A stretch of 64,000 bases of DNA from assembly GCA_024707255.1 (NCBI GenBank), contig JANQAC010000001.1:1798001-1862000 (forward strand), given 5' to 3'. This document shows positions 9,020-17,111 of the stretch, piece after piece. Positions within the stretch are counted from its first letter, which is position 1. Each line of letters starts with the position of its first letter. Both the position numbers and the translations under genes were made by a program. Under the pieces are notes generated by a model. The model saw only the letters and a program-made list of their open reading frames with translations. It had not been told where the DNA came from and searched no databases. Origin of the DNA: Asticcacaulis sp. Its GTDB lineage: Bacteria; Pseudomonadota; Alphaproteobacteria; Caulobacterales; Caulobacteraceae.

Positions 9020-9202
9020 ATGCTCAACTGGATTGTCACCTTCTTTATTCTGGCCGTTATTGCGGCCTTCTTTGGTTTCACAGGCTTGGCCGGCACTTTC
9101 GCCGAAATCGCCAAGTTCATTGCCGTGATCTTCGTGGTCCTGTTCGTGGCCAGCCTGGTCTATCGCATGATCACCGGCCGCAGTGCCAATCCGCCACTAT
9201 AG
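9020..9202 (+). CDS. DUF1328 family small membrane protein
   Basis: 60 residues: MLNWIVTFFILAVIAAFFGF, then the GLAGTFAEIAKF loop and a second helix (FIAVIFVVLFVASLVYRMI), the two-helix layout of DUF1328 (YtjA-like) proteins. ATAGGAGAAC gives the ribosome site. The family's function is unknown; members are often found among stress or envelope genes. It has its own terminator and sits between the response regulator and the facing kinase. Confidence 0.9.
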   Translation: MLNWIVTFFILAVIAAFFGFTGLAGTFAEIAKFIAVIFVVLFVASLVYRMITGRSANPPL

Positions 9203-9232
9203 CTTCCCGGCCTGGAAGCCTTGAATATGAAA

Positions 9233-9263
9233 AACCGGCCCTGTAACGGGGCCGGTTTTTTTG
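9233..9263 (+). terminator. Rho-independent terminator after the DUF1328 gene
   Basis: AACCGGCCC (9233-9241) pairs with GGGCCGGTT (9249-9257), followed by a run of T. The stem is flanked by A on the other side, so it could also work for the convergent kinase gene. Confidence 0.85.
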
Positions 9264-9280
9264 TGTCTGCTGTGATCTTC

Positions 9281-10024
9281 TTACGCCTTCTTATTGGCGT
9301 ACCACAGGGTGAAGATGGCGCCGCCTTCGGGGTGGTTATGCAGTTCGATGCGGCCGTCGAGCAGCCGCATAATGTACTGACTGATGGTCAGGCCAAGGCC
9401 GGTTGAGGCATTTTGCTGGTCGGTCTTTTGCAGGCGGGTATATTTGTCAAAGACCGCCGCCTGTTTTTCCAGAGGGATGCCTTCGCCATGGTCGCGGATG
9501 CGCACAAACCCCTCAGTGCCTTCCAAGCCGTATTCGACCTCGATCACCGGATTGGCGGTCTTGCGGCCGCCGAACTTGAAGGCATTGTGCAGCACCAGGC
9601 CGATGGCGCGGCTGCCCAGCATCGGATCGGTCACCAGGTCATCGGCGGAGCCGATGGCGGTAATCTTGATTTCGCCCTTTGTCTTGAGCGGGCCTAAGCG
9701 CGCCAGGCTGTCATTGATCATCTGGCTGAGGCGGGCGCTCTCAAAGCGCGGCCTGACGGCGTCGGCCTCGAACTTGGCCATATCGAGAATATTGGTGATG
9801 AAATGATCGAGACGGAAGGCTTCGGTCAGGGCCGAGCTGATCAACGATCTGCGCTTCTCCTCGCTCAGCTTGTCATAGAGCATGGTCATGACTTCCAGCG
9901 AGCCGATAATGGTGGCCAGCGGGGTTTTCAGGTCATGGGATACCGACGAAAGCATTTGGCGATGCAGGTATTCACGAATCTCGTCATGTGTCGGGGAGCT
10001 TATATCTTCGGGCTTCATAGCCAT
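9281..10024 (-). CDS. Short cytosolic histidine kinase resembling the C-terminal half of KdpD
   Basis: 247 residues. There is no sensor or membrane segment: after about 25 residues comes the H-box MLSSVSHDLKTPLATIIGSL (His30), then HATPase motifs N (HNAFKFGG), G1 (RDHGEGIP) and G2 (STGLGLTIS). The H-box wording is that of KdpD, which normally carries about 600 more residues of sensor and Usp domains. It is therefore either a natural stand-alone transmitter needing another protein for input or a remnant. It likely phosphorylates the KdpE-like regulator at 8126. Confidence 0.88.
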   Translation of the reverse strand: MAMKPEDISSPTHDEIREYLHRQMLSSVSHDLKTPLATIIGSLEVMTMLYDKLSEEKRRSLISSALTEAFRLDHFITNILDMAKFEADAVRPRFESARLSQMINDSLARLGPLKTKGEIKITAIGSADDLVTDPMLGSRAIGLVLHNAFKFGGRKTANPVIEVEYGLEGTEGFVRIRDHGEGIPLEKQAAVFDKYTRLQKTDQQNASTGLGLTISQYIMRLLDGRIELHNHPEGGAIFTLWYANKKA

Positions 10025-10091
10025 TTCTTACCAACAATGTACAGGTTGCGCAAACAGACTTGAGCAGTATTAAAGGAAGGGCGCAAAGAAA

Positions 10092-10163
10092 GGGAGCAAG
10101 GCCTTACACCTTGCTCCCTCAGGAACCGAAGCCTGTCAGCCAGGGGAAAAACTGAGGCTTCGG
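10092..10163 (-). terminator. Two tandem hairpins ending the small-protein operon
   Basis: Read leftward, CCGAAGCCT/AGGCTTCGG (10126-10134 with 10155-10163) is followed by GGGAGCAAGG/CCTTGCTCCC (10092-10101 with 10109-10118) and then TTTCTTT. The second has the shape of an intrinsic terminator. The first may protect the transcript end. Confidence 0.75.
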
Positions 10164-10175
10164 CAATGACGGGGA

Positions 10176-10256
10176 TCAGCGCATCACGCCAAACAGATAG
10201 AGAAGAAGAATGACGGGGATGGGCACCCCTACGAGCCACAGCAATATGCCTTTCAT
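10176..10256 (-). CDS. 26-residue single-span membrane peptide
   Basis: ATG at 10256, TGA at 10176-10178. The product MKGILLWLVGVPIPVILLLY... ends LFGVMR and is almost entirely one hydrophobic helix broken by a VPIP kink. AAGGATAAGG lies just upstream and overlaps the stop of the preceding gene, three bases away, so translation is coupled. Similar tiny MKG-LLWL-G-P peptides are known to me only as uncharacterised proteins. It is the last gene of the operon ahead of the tandem hairpins. Confidence 0.7.
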   Translation of the reverse strand: MKGILLWLVGVPIPVILLLYLFGVMR

Positions 10257-10259
10257 GCC

Positions 10260-10622
10260 TTATCCTTTTTTGTTCTGTGCGTTTTGTGCCTTTTGCTTTT
10301 CGGCGGCGGCCTTCACATCAGCCGAGGTTTCGGACATAGCGCTGGATGTGGCCTTGCCGGTCTTTGACAGAGCCGAGGAAGCGGCCTGGCCGGTGTCCTT
10401 CAGGGCATCGCCGACCTTGTCGATATTGTCCTTGTCGGTAGCTTCATCGGCCGCCTTGTTGACCACAGCGGGCAGGGCATCGACCGCCTTGCCGACCTGG
10501 TCGCCGGCTGTCACCACATGCGTCCGGTTATAATACCAGACGCCGGCGACCGCGACGATCAGCAGAAGAATTACGATCAGGACGAACCGGCCGAAACCGG
10601 AGCCGCGGGTGTATTCCGTCAT
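10260..10622 (-). CDS. Single-span membrane protein with Ala/Lys-rich tail, unknown function
   Basis: 120 residues. A polar N-terminus (MTEYTRGSGFGR) leads into one transmembrane helix (FVLIVILLLIVAVAGVWYYN). The rest is a charged, alanine-rich helical region with repeated A-D-x-x-K patterns, ending in QKAQNAQNKKG. It is probably anchored in the inner membrane with a periplasmic helical tail. It lies within an operon of small proteins (10176-11462), four to ten bases apart. No family recognised. Confidence 0.75.
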   Translation of the reverse strand: MTEYTRGSGFGRFVLIVILLLIVAVAGVWYYNRTHVVTAGDQVGKAVDALPAVVNKAADEATDKDNIDKVGDALKDTGQAASSALSKTGKATSSAMSETSADVKAAAEKQKAQNAQNKKG

Positions 10623-10625
10623 CGA

Positions 10626-10793
10626 TTAGTCATTCCAGGTATCAGCGATATGAGCGTAGATGGCCAGTTCGCCGAAATCCTCATCAATGTCGAACAGTTC
10701 GGGAATATCGTCCTCGAAATATTCACCGTCGATGCTGACCTGGCGAATAGGGGCGGGTTTTGGGGCGGGGAAGGGAATGATCTGGGCGTTCAC
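10626..10793 (-). CDS. Small acidic hypothetical protein
   Basis: 55 residues from GTG 10793. I choose this over ATG 10808 because AAGGAG (10800-10805) lies six bases before the GTG and would fall inside the gene with the longer start. It has a proline-rich start (IIPFPAPKPAP) and a strongly acidic C-terminal half (FEDDIPELFDIDEDFGE). Its stop is three bases from the next start. Function unknown. Confidence 0.6.
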   Translation of the reverse strand: MNAQIIPFPAPKPAPIRQVSIDGEYFEDDIPELFDIDEDFGELAIYAHIADTWND

Positions 10794-10817
10794 GATTGTC
10801 TCCTTCATCAGGAAAAA

Positions 10818-11462
10818 TTACATCTTGGGGTCCATGACCGGCGGGATTTCCGATGGCAGTTCTGGATTGCCGTCGGGTGCCGGCGGATCATATTCGGGCG
10901 CATTATCAGGGGGCGGCGTTGTGTCCGGTTGTGCGGGTTCAACCTCTGGGTCACCGGCGGATGCAAACGTTTCTTCGACCGCCGGTATTAGGGCGCTTAC
11001 GCGGCGCAGCGCCTTCGACATTTCCTCGACGCGGCGTTCCTGGTCTGCCGAGGGGGCGACATTGCCGCCTTCGCCTTCGAAGCGCAGGAAGTCATCGAGC
11101 GACAACGCCAGTTCCTTTTGGGCCTCGATGAGGGTGTCGTAACCGGCCTCGCTGATCTTCTTCGCAGCATCCAAACCCTTGAGATAGGTCGTGGTCCAGT
11201 CATTGAGCCGGGCCACCTGAAGCTTCACGTCGGTCTTGAGGCGGGCGGCATCGCAGCCGGCCAGAAGACGCTTGAGGTCATGCGACATCTTCTGGACGGA
11301 TTCGATATGATCGTGGTCATAGAGCGCGGAAAGGGCCTGCGCATTCAGGCTCGCATTCAGGGCCGCGCTGCCGGCCGGCGCGCTTCTGACCTCGCTTGCG
11401 GTGACGCCCTGGCTGGTCGGGCTGGTGCGGACAGAACTGTCGCGGACGTGTGTGTCGGGCAT
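10818..11462 (-). CDS. Hypothetical helical protein with proline-rich acidic tail
   Basis: 214 residues from ATG 11462, which has an excellent ribosome site (GGAGGAGG); the longer frame from 11480 is unlikely. A low-complexity N-terminus is followed by two or three amphipathic helices (MSHDLKRLLAGCDAARLKTD; LIEAQKELALSLDDFLRF) and a tail rich in Pro, Asp and Glu. No signal peptide or membrane span is seen. It is the first gene of the small-protein operon. Function not recognised. Confidence 0.7.
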   Translation of the reverse strand: MPDTHVRDSSVRTSPTSQGVTASEVRSAPAGSAALNASLNAQALSALYDHDHIESVQKMSHDLKRLLAGCDAARLKTDVKLQVARLNDWTTTYLKGLDAAKKISEAGYDTLIEAQKELALSLDDFLRFEGEGGNVAPSADQERRVEEMSKALRRVSALIPAVEETFASAGDPEVEPAQPDTTPPPDNAPEYDPPAPDGNPELPSEIPPVMDPKM

Positions 11463-11564
11463 GGCCACCTCCTCCTGCAATGGTGATGGTCTTAGCCTAG
11501 CCCCAAAGCCTGCAAGGGCTCAGTGCCTAAGCTTCGCATTGCGGATAAGGGAGCGGTAAAGGCG

Positions 11565-13193
11565 TCAGGCCGGCTGACGGACCGGGATGGCGCCGAGCTT
11601 CTGCGCTAATATGCCGGGAAGGACCGGCTTTGAGATATAGTCGTCCATCCCCGCCGCCAGGCAGCGTTCGCGGTCGCCGGCCAGGGCATGGGCCGTGACC
11701 CCGATAATGGTGTGGCGCAGGGCTCCGGTCTTTTCACCTTCGCGGATATGGCGGGTGGTATCGAGACCGTCCATGCCGTGCATCTGCACGTCCATCAGGA
11801 TGGCGTGGAAGGGCGGGGAAGTCTCGATCAGGTCCAGGGCCTCGCGCCCCGACGTGGCGGCGACCGTTTCGTAGCCCAGTTCATCGAGCATCAGGTTGAG
11901 GACCATGATATTGGGCTCGTAGTCCTCGACGATCAGCACGGTCGGCTTGGCCCCTTCCGCCGTGACCGGCGCCCGGTGCTCTGCTTCCGGTTCCGCAAGG
12001 CTTTCCTTCGCGGCCGTCTCCGGAGCACACGGCAGGTCGAGCGTAACGGTAAAGCTGGAACCGGTGCCGGGATCGCTTTCGACCACGACATCCCCGCCCA
12101 TCAGTTGCACCAGCGAGCGGGCGATGGAGAGGCCAAGACCCGACCCGCCGAAACGCCGCGTGATGCTTTCATCGGCCTGGGTGAATTTCTCGAAGATCAG
12201 AGGCAGCTTGTCGGCCGGGATGCCGATGCCGCTGTCATGAACCCGGATCATCAGACCACAGGTGTCTTCGCCGGAAGACCGCACATGCGCCTCAATGGCG
12301 ATTTCGCCGCTGTCGGTAAATTTCAGCGCATTGCTGACCAGGTTCATCAGCACCTGCTGGAGCCGCGAACGGTCGCCGAGCATCCAGTGCGACTGCGTTT
12401 CGTCCTCGATGCGTAAGGACAGGCCCTTGCGCTCTATATCCGGCTCGAACATGACGCGGATGTCGTTAAGGATCGCCGAAACCTGGAACGGAATGCTCTC
12501 CAGTTCGATATGGTCGTCCTCGATGCGGCTGATATCGAGCAGATCGTTGATCAGCTTGAGCAGCAGGTCGGCATTGGTGCGCAGGGTATCGACGATCTTC
12601 TGCTGGTGATCGTCGAGCGCGGTACGCGACAGAACTGTGGCGAGGCCGGTGACCACGTTCATCGGCGTGCGGATTTCGTGGCTCATGGTCGCCAGGAACC
12701 GGCTCTTGGCCTGGTTGGCGGCCTCGGCGCGTTCCTTGGCCAGTTTGAGCTCGACGCTTTGCTGCGCATTTTCGCGCAGCAAACGCTCCTTGGTGAAGGC
12801 GGCCACCATGATGGCGGGCAGCAGGTCGAGATAGGTCTGGTTGACGTCTTTCACCGCATAGTCGGCTGCGCCCTTTTCCAGCGCTTCCAGGGCGATGCGC
12901 TCGTCGCCGCCGGCGGTCAGGATGACGGCGGGCGGTACAACGGCCAGTTCGGTCAGCCGATCGAGCATCTGCAGGCCGCTCATGCCCGGCAGGTTGTAAT
13001 CGACCAGCAACAGGTCGAAATCGCGCTGATTCAGCAGCGCCAGCGCCTCTTCGGCGGTGACCACAGTTTCGACCTTCAGCCCGATCCGTTCCATGCGCTT
13101 TTGCAGCAGGCGCGCCAGCGCGGCGTCATCCTCGACATAGAGGATATTCTGCATCGCGGCGTGCGTCGTCTTTGAAACGGGGGTGTCAGGCAT
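11565..13193 (-). CDS. Hybrid histidine kinase with receiver-HisKA-HATPase-receiver layout
   Basis: 542 residues, cytosolic. The first receiver (about 15-130) carries [14 protein letters not shown] short helix leads to the H-box [19 protein letters not shown], then the N box ([12 protein letters not shown]), G1 (VHDSGIGIP) and G2 (GSGLGLSIA). A second receiver (about 410-530) carries [13 protein letters not shown] and SKPV. It likely takes phosphoryl groups from another kinase and passes them on. It lies 13 bp downstream of the single-receiver gene, in one operon with the CHASE3 kinase. Confidence 0.92.
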   Translation of the reverse strand: MPDTPVSKTTHAAMQNILYVEDDAALARLLQKRMERIGLKVETVVTAEEALALLNQRDFDLLLVDYNLPGMSGLQMLDRLTELAVVPPAVILTAGGDERIALEALEKGAADYAVKDVNQTYLDLLPAIMVAAFTKERLLRENAQQSVELKLAKERAEAANQAKSRFLATMSHEIRTPMNVVTGLATVLSRTALDDHQQKIVDTLRTNADLLLKLINDLLDISRIEDDHIELESIPFQVSAILNDIRVMFEPDIERKGLSLRIEDETQSHWMLGDRSRLQQVLMNLVSNALKFTDSGEIAIEAHVRSSGEDTCGLMIRVHDSGIGIPADKLPLIFEKFTQADESITRRFGGSGLGLSIARSLVQLMGGDVVVESDPGTGSSFTVTLDLPCAPETAAKESLAEPEAEHRAPVTAEGAKPTVLIVEDYEPNIMVLNLMLDELGYETVAATSGREALDLIETSPPFHAILMDVQMHGMDGLDTTRHIREGEKTGALRHTIIGVTAHALAGDRERCLAAGMDDYISKPVLPGILAQKLGAIPVRQPA

Positions 13194-13206
13194 GGTTCAG
13201 GCACAC

Positions 13207-13653
13207 TCAGGGACGGGTATGTGGGACGCGAACTATGGTCAACATAAGACCAAGCTTCTGTATAGCCTCGGAAAAATCGTTATAACCCACCGGCTTGGTC
13301 ATGAAGGCGTTGCAGCCGAGCGCGTAGCAGCGATCGATGTCGCGCGGATTGTCGGTGGTGGTCAGGACAATGACCGGAATGCGCCGGGTGGTTTCGTCGG
13401 TCTTTAGGCGGCCGAGGATTTCAAACCCGTCGACATCGGGCAGGTTGAGATCAAGCACCACGACCGTCCGGTCGAGCGGCTGGGTATGGGCGTCGCTGCC
13501 GAAGAAATAGGTCAGGGCCTCGTGGCCGTCGCGCAGGCGGGTGATCGGGTTGAGCACGCCGGCGCGCTGGAGATTGCGGTTGATCAGGTTGGCGTGGCCT
13601 TCATCATCCTCGATCAGGACCACCGAAAAGGGCTGGGTAAAGGTGCTGATCAT
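13207..13653 (-). CDS. Single-domain response regulator, Rcp1-like
   Basis: 148 residues consisting of one receiver: acidic pair in VVLIEDDEGH, phosphoacceptor in VVVLDLNLPDVDG, Thr in IVLTTTDNPRD and Lys in MTKPV. The EDDEGHANLI...N start and the extended loop before the Asp are typical of the Rcp1 group, which serves phytochrome-type or CHASE3 kinases. Its ATG overlaps the stop of the CHASE3 kinase gene, so it is probably its direct partner. No output domain. Confidence 0.9.
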   Translation of the reverse strand: MISTFTQPFSVVLIEDDEGHANLINRNLQRAGVLNPITRLRDGHEALTYFFGSDAHTQPLDRTVVVLDLNLPDVDGFEILGRLKTDETTRRIPVIVLTTTDNPRDIDRCYALGCNAFMTKPVGYNDFSEAIQKLGLMLTIVRVPHTRP

Positions 13654-15533
13654 GCCGCGTCCTCATCTTTGGCAACCTGATCATTGGAGGCGGTCACGGG
13701 CATCCGCTTCGGCAGGCTGACATGGAAGGCCGTGCCGACGCCCAACTGGGATTCAAACCAGATGGCGCCATTCATCTTGCGCAGAGTCGCCTTCACGAAG
13801 GCCATGCCTAACCCTAAGCCGCGCACATCACCGGTATTGCGGGCGCGGCGGAAAATATTGAAAACACGGTCGGAATCTTCGGCATCGATACCCCGGCCAT
13901 TATCGCGGAGGGTGAATATGTAGTCGCGGCTCGTCTCCTGGCACGACATCTCGATGCGCCCCGGCTCTCCGGGTTTAAGATATTTGACGGCATTATCGAG
14001 CAGGTTGGAAAAGACCTGTTCGAGCGCGATCGGATCGGTGATCAGTTTCGGCAAAGACTTTACCGTGACCTCGACATTCTTGTTGCTGATCTCGTAGCTC
14101 TGGGCCCCCAGGCATTTGTCGAAGACGGCCTGGGCATCAACCAGTTCGTCCCTGTAGACGAACTTGCCGATGCGCGACAGGTCCAGAATGGCGGTGGTCA
14201 GGGTATCCATGCGATCGACGGCATTGCCGATGAAGCCCAGGGCCTCGGGGATATCTTTGCGCAGGATATGCTCCAGCCGCGCCCAGGTCTCCGCGCCAAG
14301 CGTTTTCTTCTGCGGTTCGATCAGGCCGTCGATCTCCTGCACGGCCAGGGCCAGTTCATGCGAGAAGCCCTTGAGATTGACCAGGGGCGAGCGCATGTCA
14401 TGTGATGTAATATAGGTAAAGGCTTCCATGTCGTTATTGAGCTGGCGCAGTTCTTCCTCGCGGTTTTTCTGCTCGGTGATGTCGGTATGGGTACCGATCA
14501 TGGTGCGGATCTGACCGAACTTGTCCCAGGCGCCGACACCGCGCGCCATCATCCAGCGCCAGGTGCCATCCTTGTGTTTCAGGCGGAAGATGTTGTTGTA
14601 GGTCGGGGTCTGCTTGATGATGTAGTCGTGGCGCACCTGCATGTAGGCGTCGAAGTCATCCGGATGGACCAGCGCGCTGAAGGTATGCATGTCCGTGTCC
14701 AGCTCGTCCTCGCCGAAGCCCAGCATGGCCTTGAATTCCTTGGACATATAGATGGTTTCGTTGATGAAGTTCAGCTCGAAGACGCCGTCATTGGTGCCGT
14801 TCATCACAGAACGGAAGCGGGCTTCGGCACCTTCGTTCAGCGCCTGGATGTCCTCGTTTTCGCTTTCCAGGCGGATGATCAGGATGGTGCCGCACAGAAC
14901 GATACCGACACCGAGGATCGTGCCGATGACAAGGATATAGAAAAAGTTTGTCTTGCGCGGTTCGACCAGGTCACGGCGGGTCTTCACGCTGGCCAGACGG
15001 TGGGCGATGCTGGCTTCGATGATGGCCTCGACCTCGTCCATCTGGGTGCGCTGTATGCTGAGGGCGTTCTGGCTGACCTGCCCGCGGCCGTGTGCGTGCA
15101 TATAGTTCATCTGCGATTCCAGTTGCTTCTGCAGGCTGTCTACGCGGTCAAGCAGGCTGTTGGTTTCAGCGAAGGCGTTGGATTCGTAATAGGTGGCCTG
15201 GCGCAGGGCCATGATCTCGCCGGGCAGGCGGTCCGAGGCAATTTCGTAGGGTTTCAGGTAGGTCTTGTCGCCAGTAAGCACGTATCCGCGCACCCCGGTT
15301 TCCATATCGACAATATCCATCAATATGTTCTTGGTGCGCCGGATATTTTCGTACTCATAACGCATGTAATCATTCAGGTTTTGCGACTTCTGGTACTGGT
15401 CGTAGATGACCAGGCTGAAGGCGCACAGCGCGATCGAAATGACGCTGAAAAATGCCAGATACAGGTGCTTGACGTTGAGTCCCCACGGCATTCTCATAAG
15501 GCTCGGCCAAACCCCCTTCGGCGCAGTAATCAA
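13650..15533 (-). CDS. Membrane histidine kinase with CHASE3, PAS and transmitter domains
   Basis: 627 residues from ATG 15533; starts at 15497 or 15491 are also possible. Transmembrane helix 1 (LYLAFFSVISIALCAFSLVI) is followed by a periplasmic CHASE3 domain (MDIVDMETGVRGYVLTGDKT) and helix 2 (FFYILVIGTILGVGIVLCGT). A PAS/PAC region comes next (FELNFINETIYMSKEFKAML; WRWMMARGVGAWDKF). The H-box is ITSHDMRSPLVNL, and the ATPase domain has LLDNAVKYL, DNGRGID and GLGLGMAF. The absence of a receiver fits transfer to the overlapping Rcp1-like protein. Confidence 0.92.
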   Translation of the reverse strand: MITAPKGVWPSLMRMPWGLNVKHLYLAFFSVISIALCAFSLVIYDQYQKSQNLNDYMRYEYENIRRTKNILMDIVDMETGVRGYVLTGDKTYLKPYEIASDRLPGEIMALRQATYYESNAFAETNSLLDRVDSLQKQLESQMNYMHAHGRGQVSQNALSIQRTQMDEVEAIIEASIAHRLASVKTRRDLVEPRKTNFFYILVIGTILGVGIVLCGTILIIRLESENEDIQALNEGAEARFRSVMNGTNDGVFELNFINETIYMSKEFKAMLGFGEDELDTDMHTFSALVHPDDFDAYMQVRHDYIIKQTPTYNNIFRLKHKDGTWRWMMARGVGAWDKFGQIRTMIGTHTDITEQKNREEELRQLNNDMEAFTYITSHDMRSPLVNLKGFSHELALAVQEIDGLIEPQKKTLGAETWARLEHILRKDIPEALGFIGNAVDRMDTLTTAILDLSRIGKFVYRDELVDAQAVFDKCLGAQSYEISNKNVEVTVKSLPKLITDPIALEQVFSNLLDNAVKYLKPGEPGRIEMSCQETSRDYIFTLRDNGRGIDAEDSDRVFNIFRRARNTGDVRGLGLGMAFVKATLRKMNGAIWFESQLGVGTAFHVSLPKRMPVTASNDQVAKDEDAA

Positions 15534-15688
15534 CCCGTTGCCGGGATTGATAAAACCCGAGGTTTTTACATACGCAAATTGTTCTCGTGATCACGCTAAT
15601 GCACGAGGCGTAATAGGGCAATAAGCGAGGAGGGGGATAATATAAAGAAGAGGTAAGGACGATTTGCGCGGAGAAAGGCCAGAAGGCG

Positions 15689-16126
15689 TCAGCGCAGCCC
15701 GGATTTCGAGGGCTTCCCCGGCTTGTTGCGCGAGGTGCGCAGGCCGGACAGGAAAGCGCCCGCCACATCGCCGACCTTGTTTATGACGGGGGCGACGATC
15801 GGGGTCTGGCTGTGAAAAATCTGCTCGATATCGCTGCGCACCCGACCGAAAAGCGCGGCGGCGCCCCAACCGGCCACTGCCAGAATAACAAGCGTCAGGG
15901 CGGTAGTGGACAGCGCCGCCGTCATAACACTGAGGCCGGCCGCCACAATCTGAAGATAGATCAGATACAGCAGGCCGGCGATCATGAGGGCGGACAGAAA
16001 TATGCCGAACAGGCCCAGAAGCGCTGCCAGCATCAGGTTGGACACGGCGCTCATGACATGGGTTTTCGAGTCGTTGAGGTTCTTCGTGGCCGACAGAAGC
16101 TCGAAAATTCGCGTGACCCAGAACAT
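15689..16126 (-). CDS. Phage-holin-family/YqjE-like membrane protein
   Basis: 145 residues with two pairs of hydrophobic helices (VSNLMLAALLGLFGIFLSAL; LTLVILAVAGWGAAALFG) and a basic C-terminus (TSRNKPGKPSKSG). This resembles the YqjE/holin-superfamily-III proteins commonly encoded next to DUF883/YqjD genes, as here with a DUF883-like gene 48 bp upstream. The role is probably envelope-related. Family assignment is moderate. Confidence 0.7.
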   Translation of the reverse strand: MFWVTRIFELLSATKNLNDSKTHVMSAVSNLMLAALLGLFGIFLSALMIAGLLYLIYLQIVAAGLSVMTAALSTTALTLVILAVAGWGAAALFGRVRSDIEQIFHSQTPIVAPVINKVGDVAGAFLSGLRTSRNKPGKPSKSGLR

Positions 16127-16173
16127 GATTTCGACGTGTCTCCTGAAGCCGCCAGCGCCTGATATAAACCGTC

Positions 16174-16500
16174 TTAGCGGCGGGTGAGCAGGGCGCCCAG
16201 AATAAAGCCGGCGCCAAGCGCGATGGCGGACGAGCGGACCGGATTGGTCTTGATCTCGGTTTCGATCCTGTGGGTCGCGTTCTTGCTGCCGTCGAGCGTG
16301 CGGTCGAACAGGCCGCGGACCTTCTGACCGGCTTCGTTGGCATAGCCGCTGACATCGTGCAGGATGTCGTGACCGCGGTCATTCAGATCACGGGCGGCTT
16401 CGCGGGCATTGTTCGAGGCTTCGCGGGCGCTGCTGCGGATGTCGTGTTCGGCCAGGCTCTTGGTGACATTGGCCGCGGCCTTGGTGGCGGAAGACAGCAT
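16174..16500 (-). CDS. DUF883/ElaB-YqjD-like membrane-anchored protein
   Basis: 108 residues from ATG 16500 (CAGGAGATT upstream; the longer frame to 16581 is discarded). A long amphipathic helical region with repeated A-R-E-A patterns (SSAREASNNAREAARDLNDR) ends in a small membrane anchor (SSAIALGAGFILGALLTRR), the layout of ElaB/YqjD proteins, which in E. coli bind ribosomes at the membrane in stationary phase. It is divergent from csbD across a 362-bp region. Confidence 0.8.
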   Translation of the reverse strand: MLSSATKAAANVTKSLAEHDIRSSAREASNNAREAARDLNDRGHDILHDVSGYANEAGQKVRGLFDRTLDGSKNATHRIETEIKTNPVRSSAIALGAGFILGALLTRR

Positions 16501-16862
16501 TGGGTAATCTCCTGACTGAGTGTAACCGGAAAGTCCGGCGTTACAGATATTTCGGGGAGGAAAAATGGGGGTCACGTTCACATCAGGCTTGTCTGAAACC
16601 CAGGGGCTGGGGGGCGGAGAAGGGCTTGAGAGAAGCGGATGTGAACGTGATGATTGCAGACTAAAGGCCGGGCTTTAAGGAAGCCATGTGCAGGCGGACG
16701 GCCATAAATAAAGAAGCCATAAACGGGCTTTGTGCCGTAAAGCGACTTACCTCATTCTTACCGGTGAGCCGGCGCTCCGGTGCATCAATTTTACGGGCGA
16801 AAGCCTACGATCATGCTGACTGCGGAGGTATCCGCGGCATTGATTTTAAAGGAGAAAACCAT
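16501..16862. promoter_or_regulatory. Divergent intergenic region with a 13-bp inverted repeat
   Basis: No gene is seen in this 362-bp gap between the DUF883-like gene and csbD. It holds an exact inverted repeat, TCACGTTCACATC (16572-16584) and GATGTGAACGTGA (16638-16650), with a 53-bp spacer. I found no GGAAC-N16-CGTT general-stress promoter. The repeat may be a paired regulator site for the two divergent stress-type genes. Confidence 0.45.
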
Positions 16863-17051
16863 ATGACTGTGAAAGCCAGTATCAAGGAAACCACGGGGGC
16901 TGCCGAAGAAGAACTGGGTGAAGCCCTGGGCGACACCAAAATGGCCGACAAGGGCCGCCAGTTACGCAATGAAGGCCGCGTCGAAAACGGCAAGACGCCG
17001 AAGACGACGGTGCCCGGCACGCAAAAGGAAAAGCACCACATGGGCTCCTGA
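16863..17051 (+). CDS. CsbD family small stress protein
   Basis: 62 residues from ATG 16863 (AAAGGAGAAAACC upstream; the long frame from 16686 is not used). The sequence ASIKETTGAAEEELGEALGD followed by DKGRQLRNEGRVENGK matches the CsbD pattern of charged helical repeats with a G-x-A-x-E core. CsbD proteins are general-stress induced in many bacteria, with unknown biochemistry. A strong terminator follows. Confidence 0.88.
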   Translation: MTVKASIKETTGAAEEELGEALGDTKMADKGRQLRNEGRVENGKTPKTTVPGTQKEKHHMGS

Positions 17052-17070
17052 GCCCAGATGGTATGACCTG

Positions 17071-17105
17071 AAAAGACCTCTCCGGGATGACGGAAGAGGT
17101 CTTTT
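17071..17105. terminator. Bidirectional terminator between csbD and the GH130 gene
   Basis: AAAAGACCTCT...AGAGGTCTTTT with a TCCG/CGGA inner stem and one bulged base. It is flanked by A on one side and T on the other, and lies between convergent stop codons at 17051 and 17112. Confidence 0.85.
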
Positions 17106-17111
17106 CTATGT

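Noticed and set aside
15591..16382. 263-codon minus-strand frame overlapping the holin-like gene
   Set aside because: Arg/Pro-rich out-of-frame reading; the 145-residue frame has membrane helices and fits its neighbours.
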